A stretch of DNA of 64,000 bases from Ulva prolifera (taxonomy: Eukaryota; Chlorophyta; Ulvophyceae; Ulvales; Ulvaceae), in NCBI GenBank assembly GCA_023078555.1, contig CM041200.1:8548807-8612806 (forward strand). Direction: 5' to 3'. The position numbers and the translations under genes are program-made. The notes below the pieces were generated by a model, which saw only the letters and a program-made list of their open reading frames with translations, did not search any database and had not been told where the DNA came from. Below are positions 59,408-64,000 of the stretch, piece by piece (the first letter of the stretch is position 1; each line of letters starts with the position of its first letter).

Positions 59408-62400
59408 CAAATTGCACAGGTGTTAGAGCACAGTTCGCCTGGAGGAAGGATGTTCGTCTCAGTGGACAATCTGGAACACCGATGCAAGATCAGAGCGACG
59501 TGATCGAGTATGTTGACCTGCACATATTTGTTATATTCTGTTAGTGCTGCCTTAGCGCAGATTCGGTGGCATGAGTTGCGAGCGAACGTGCACTGACAAC
59601 ATTGGACGGCAAGGAATACCTGCGCCGATGATCACTGAGACGACGAAAACGCATCACACGGCAATACTTTGCTTACATTTCAAGTCAATCGCTGGACCTG
59701 CAGTTCCATATACTGTGTCCCGGCAGAAAGCAGCGCACTAGCCAAGCCAAGACTGAACTGTCTCGGGAACAGACCAGGCGCACCTAGCTCGGCGATGTGA
59801 GTCACGCACCTCAGGCTAAAGTCTCGCTGTCAGTGTCTGCTGCGGGCAGGGATGCAGCCCATCGTGTCAGTAACTTGCCACGCAACTGAAGCGCAGCAGA
59901 GGACCTTGCTTGCGTTGTGCACACTAGCAAGCCTGCCAAATGTATACACACTGAGAACGCATGAGTCTCCAAACACACGGAAGCGCTAACGTTTCAGCAT
60001 GCAGCCATGGCCGGACATGATGTGTGTCAGGACTCGAGCCCGCTCTACCTGGTTCGCGATCGGTGGCCTGATCCTCGGTGTACGTAATTATATACCTGCA
60101 TGTGACCACCCACCAGGCCCACTAGTAACAGTGCACTGTTACTAGCGGCACGCACGCACTGCAGTGCTTGCAGCATTCGGGCAATGCATGCATATGGTGC
60201 GAACGAAGGCGAATAACTGGCCTACGCTGAAGCGAAAATGCTATACGAGAGGTCTTGGGTAGGAGTGGGCCTAGCAAGCTATAGCTGAGAGAGCCCGGGC
60301 CCGCAGGTCTCTATGAGCATGTGCAGGCAGGATCAGGTTTGCGTATTCAAACTCTGATTCCTCAGGCCTGCACCTGAACTTGATTGGAGTAAAGCAGGCA
60401 GCAAGTCATGGCAGCAGCTACCGCCAAACCTCTGTGTCCGGTGGTCCCATGGATCTATCAGTGGCTGCAGTGCATTTATGCCTGGGTCTACATGTGTCTG
60501 CTGTGCGATTCAGTTTGGTGGGCCCTGTCACGACTGCCTGCGTCCTTACTAGGTTCCTAGGTGGCCTCGTCCTGTACAACCAGTAGTTTCGTGGCAGTCG
60601 AACAGATGTGTCACCCTGCAGGCCGGGCCCCACCTGGGATGTAACGTTCTGCATTACATGGGCACCTCCTCAGCCAGAAAGCCCCAGCAACTACAGACCA
60701 TTTGGCAGCAGACCCGTTACAGAGAGCCGGGGCAAAATTAGCTCTAGTTTTATGGCACACAGCAAGTGTCCCAGTCAACTCTCTAGCTGGAGGGCAATGG
60801 ACCGTATTGGCCTTTGCCCAGCAGGATGATGCATGAGAGCTCTGCTGTCAGGGTGCTGCAACGCAAGCGGGAAGGTGTGCACGATCAGGGGTAGAAAGTG
60901 CACAGATGGTGTGGCCTGCAAGGGTGTCATCGCTCAACTGACATGCGTTACAAGGACAACTGCCATGTGTGGCTACATGTGTCTGACACATCAGCAGTAG
61001 TCAGCACATGACAACGCCGGTAAAGCCTACCTCTGGGTACGTAAAGGCTGTACTTCACATTTGGTGCATGGGCTTCAATGCATCGCGGTAGTTTCGGAGC
61101 GTGACTGCACGCGGGCGCGCAGCCTGCGGCATGCTCTGGCACATTTGAGCAGGAGTAGTCACGCCCAGGACGACTGAGACCCATGGAGTAGTACAGCCAT
61201 GACACATGATCTCTGTATGATGTAGCAGCTCCATACGCCTAATCCTCGGGCACCTCTGGAGATGCAGACTGCATCGACCTGGCACATCCCACGGATTAGC
61301 AGTGCCTCTACGCATCCTCCCCGGCATCGATACATGCCACAATGACAACTTGTGGAAACGCTGCATGAGCATATTGTTTGCTCATAGAGGCTCTTGTGTG
61401 AAAGGGAAGCGGCTGTAGGAAGTCACTGCAGTCTGCGGAGCGTCGGTGCACCAGTGCGACAGTTCGGTCAGCCTCGTGCAGATATCTTAGGGCTGGATCG
61501 CACGTCCGAAGACATTTCATACGATTGAAGGTAATGCCCTGGATGTGTAGCACTGTGTTCCGCCCTGAGGTAGATGCGCTCCCACCTGACCTGCCCGATA
61601 GTATTCACTTGCTTCGCCGAGGCACCATCCGTCGCCTCGTCGATGATTGATGGACATGTTTGACAGCTGAAGATACTTCGTTGTATAAGACATGCGCAAA
61701 TCCCATGTTGTCGCTGCGTGATGTTGGATCTCCGGGAGATCGTTCGGTGAACCTGACCGCTTCAAGGACACTTTCAAATGCAAGACTGGCTGGCCAGTCT
61801 GGTCGTTGCCATCTTGCCGGCGCAATACCCGCCTGCAGCCCATTCTCCCTCGACCTGACGACTTTACGTTCCGGCACCGTGTCGGTCTCCTCCAAGAGAT
61901 GATGGTGGCCACAGCCATGTTACAGAAGAGGAACAGGAGAAGACAAATACAACAGCAATGTTGCTGAACATTCAGCAATCTGCTGTCAACCTGTATGCAG
62001 CAGTGCAGCTGGATGCAACAATGGACACCACCTTTGGCAACCTGTCGCATGCATCCTCTCCACGAAGCTGCTGCTCACTGGTGATCGTGGCTGCTTGACA
62101 TGCAGGCTCAAAGCAACACCCATTTCCCAATACAGCAGTCAGAATGGTCACCACATCAGTCCTGCTGCAAGGCTGGTTCCTCCGCTAGAAGGGCCTGCCT
62201 CATCAGTGGCCTGTGACGCGTAGCACTCGCAAGGCGCGACTTCACGCCACTGCTCCTGAGAGCAGCGTGGCCGTGCTTCGGCGCATCTTGCCCAGTTCCA
62301 CAGTTCCAGCACCGGATCAGAGACGCTGTTGCAGCCCCGGCTTACACATCAGCCCTGCGCACCCAACAACCGCGCTACTCATCGCTTGCTGCTGTCTGCT

Positions 62401-62695
62401 CTGAGCACAGCAGCTTCAGCAGTCACTTGGCTGAAGCAGTGTCAAAACCCACCACCTCCTGCTCCTAACTCTGCAATTCAGATTCCTACACGCAACAGCA
62501 GAGCCGCCAGCACATCAGACAGTGCCAGTGGAGACGCCAGTAGCTCGACCGCACAGAAGCGCGCCTCCGTAATCCCCTGGAGCGCCAACTTCAGTCCGAT
62601 CCCCGAAGTTGCTCACCTCAGGCGCTGTCCATCCAGTTGCCCTCATCCACGTCTGATCTACTCTCTCGCGGAAGGTTTGCTCTTCGTCCCTCTCC
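59408..62695. other. Gene-free stretch between divergent genes
   Basis: It lies between the 5' end of Cys-rich gene 3 (-) and the + strand gene at 62.7 kb. The open frames at 61517-62050 and 62329-62967 show no recognisable features; the latter is a frame shadow of the next gene. No repeat or RNA gene was seen. Confidence 0.4.
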
Positions 62696-64000
62696 ATGGC
62701 CGCAGCGGCACAGCCGTACGCCGCAGGCCTCCACCACGAGATGCTGCAGCCGCCACCAAGCCTCGACGACTCGAACACGATCTCGGCCGACCTCAGCACG
62801 CGCCGCATGCATGGCGGCGCCGGCCGCGGCGGCGCCGCGGAGGAGCGGCCGCTGCGTGCGCCGCACATGCTGCCCGTCCCGAAGCCCGTCCAGATGGTGA
62901 TGTCACCCGTCGCAAGCGGCCTCGTGGCTGGCTTCTCGGCCCAGGACACGAGTATTATGTTCATTGAAGACAGCCCGCGGACCGAGTCGTCGGCGTCGGT
63001 CTCGATTGCGGGGCCGGAGGAACGGACGGATGAGGAGGCTGAGGCGGAGGAGGATGTGGAGAACGAGGGGGGGTGGCGGCTGGGGGATTCGGCAGGAGAT
63101 GAGGAGCGGCCGCTGTTGCCGCAGGGTCCATCCCAGGTGCCGAGTGAGTGTGCAGCCGGGCCGCCGCGCGGCGCGCCGCAGAGCGGGGTGCCGGTGGCTG
63201 CTGCTGTGTCTGGCGAGGCTGTAGACGCAGGCGGCATGAGCGGCGGGAGTAGCGGTGGAAGTGATGTGATCGGCGAACATGCCGGCGGGATTGGCTTGAG
63301 TGGCGGGGATGTGGCCATGAGTGGTGTGAGCGGCGAGGACCTCGCGATGAGTGGTGTGAGCGGCACAGAAGCCGATGCGAGTGGCTTGGGCGAGGGGGGT
63401 GTTGATATGAGTGGTTTGAGTGGGAAGGACCTCGCGATGAAAGTTCTGAGCGGAATAGAAGCCGATGAAAATGGCTTGGGTGACGGGGGTGTTGATATGA
63501 GTGGTGTGAGCGGGAAGGACCTTGCGATGAGCAGCTTGGGTTGTGTTGGCGCTGACGCGAGTGTCTTGAGCGGCGCGGGTGCTGACGTGAATGGCGCGGG
63601 CGGCAGGGATACCGCGATGAGCAGCCTGAGCGGTGTGGCCGCCGGCGCGAGTGTCTTGAGCGGCGGGGGTGCTGATGTGGCTGGCGCGGGCGGCAAGGAC
63701 ACCGCGATGAGCAGCCTGAGCGGCATAGGCGAGGACGCGAAGGGCGCGGGCGGCGGGGGCGTCGACGTGAGTGGTCTGAGCTGCAAGGTCATCGGCGCGA
63801 GTGGCGTGGACGACACCACTGGCCTCCATGCTGAGCATGCTGTGCCGGAGCAGACAGGTGAAGCCATCGATGCCGGTACGCTGCATGCATGGCGACCGTG
63901 TACCTGCTTGCAGGATTGCATGCTGTTCCTCTGTATGCGCATGAGCTGGTACCAGGGATTGCCTGGGTTGTGTGGCAGGCATGCGTGGCCACGCGCGTGC
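62696..64000 (+). CDS. Protein with 10-residue tandem repeats, 5' part only
   Basis: Not recognised. From the ATG at 62696 the frame stays open to the window end (435 codons, no stop), so the gene is partial. Residues 1-120 look like ordinary coding sequence (MLQPPPSLDDSNTISADLST, PVPKPVQMVMSPVASGLVAG, STMFIEDS-like acidic stretch), then an acidic region (TDEEAEAEEDVENEGG). Residues 208-377 are 17 copies of a 10-residue unit of the type MSGVSGKDLA / ASGLGEGGVD / MSSLSGVGAD. These group into 30-residue super-repeats, with a small hydrophobic residue at nearly every fifth position. That spacing resembles pentapeptide-repeat beta-helices, but the fit is loose. Part of the last 40 residues may be intronic (TGCAG near 63922). 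Confidence 0.6.
   Translation, partial: MAAAAQPYAAGLHHEMLQPPPSLDDSNTISADLSTRRMHGGAGRGGAAEERPLRAPHMLPVPKPVQMVMSPVASGLVAGFSAQDTSIMFIEDSPRTESSASVSIAGPEERTDEEAEAEEDVENEGGWRLGDSAGDEERPLLPQGPSQVPSECAAGPPRGAPQSGVPVAAAVSGEAVDAGGMSGGSSGGSDVIGEHAGGIGLSGGDVAMSGVSGEDLAMSGVSGTEADASGLGEGGVDMSGLSGKDLAMKVLSGIEADENGLGDGGVDMSGVSGKDLAMSSLGCVGADASVLSGAGADVNGAGGRDTAMSSLSGVAAGASVLSGGGADVAGAGGKDTAMSSLSGIGEDAKGAGGGGVDVSGLSCKVIGASGVDDTTGLHAEHAVPEQTGEAIDAGTLHAWRPCTCLQDCMLFLCMRMSWYQGLPGLCGRHAWPRAC
63317..63826. repeat. 30-bp coding tandem repeat, 17 units, 90-bp higher order
   Basis: Diverged 30-bp units such as ATGAGTGGTGTGAGCGGCGA. Every third unit is more alike, giving a 90-bp period. No frame on either strand has stops through most of the array, so antisense frames look falsely coding. 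Confidence 0.85.

Noticed and set aside
62515-63982. Two long minus-strand open frames (475 and 359 codons) rich in Pro/Thr/His/Ala
   Set aside because: They are antisense to the 30-bp coding repeat, where no frame has stops; the + strand frame has an ordinary N-terminus and runs to the window end.

Overview
This window looks like nuclear DNA of a GC-rich unicellular eukaryote, most likely a green alga (Chlorophyta; class not resolved). The reasons are GC-rich exons broken by many introns, introns that start mostly with GTGCG and end with TGCAG, long poly-G/C and CA tracts, Ala/Gly/Pro-rich low-complexity coding sequence, and a kelch domain that reads like the plant/algal BSU1/BSL (PPKL) type. 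There are no bacterial operons, ribosome binding sites or CRISPR arrays. All exon models below were built by hand from splice motifs and reading-frame continuity.

Layout. 0-0.6 kb holds a decayed reverse-transcriptase fragment cut by the window edge. 1.3-17.6 kb is a multigene locus of one unrecognised polytopic (about seven-helix) membrane protein family: a diverged copy on the + strand (A), then three head-to-tail repeat units of about 4.5 kb, each with a - strand copy (B, C, D). D reads intact, C has one frameshift, and B is decayed. 19.0-20.8 kb (-) is an unrecognised protein rich in S/T-P-x-basic sites. 23.1-30.4 kb (+) is a ten-exon gene joining a six-blade BSU1-type kelch propeller to a C-terminal protein-kinase-like domain with altered catalytic motifs. 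32.8-37.9 kb (+) is the nucleolar, circularly permuted GTPase NOG2/NUG2, a 60S ribosome assembly factor and the most secure call here. 40.8-50.3 kb (+) is a six-exon, roughly 2,016-residue, apparently disordered protein with about 13 copies of a PLxLGxI motif followed by a run of PAGVxWGP motifs. 52.2-59.4 kb (-) carries three single-exon genes of a cysteine-rich family. 62.7 kb to the end (+) is the start of a protein with a 10-residue tandem repeat.

No pathway links the neighbours; the gene order looks like ordinary eukaryotic synteny. The candidate undescribed systems are the kelch/kinase-like fusion, the tandem seven-helix family, the PLxLGxI scaffold-like protein and the Cys-rich cluster. 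The gaps between genes (0.8-3.3 kb) contain several strong inverted repeats, including a 153-bp fold-back element at 31.9 kb and a MITE-like element inside a kelch-gene intron.
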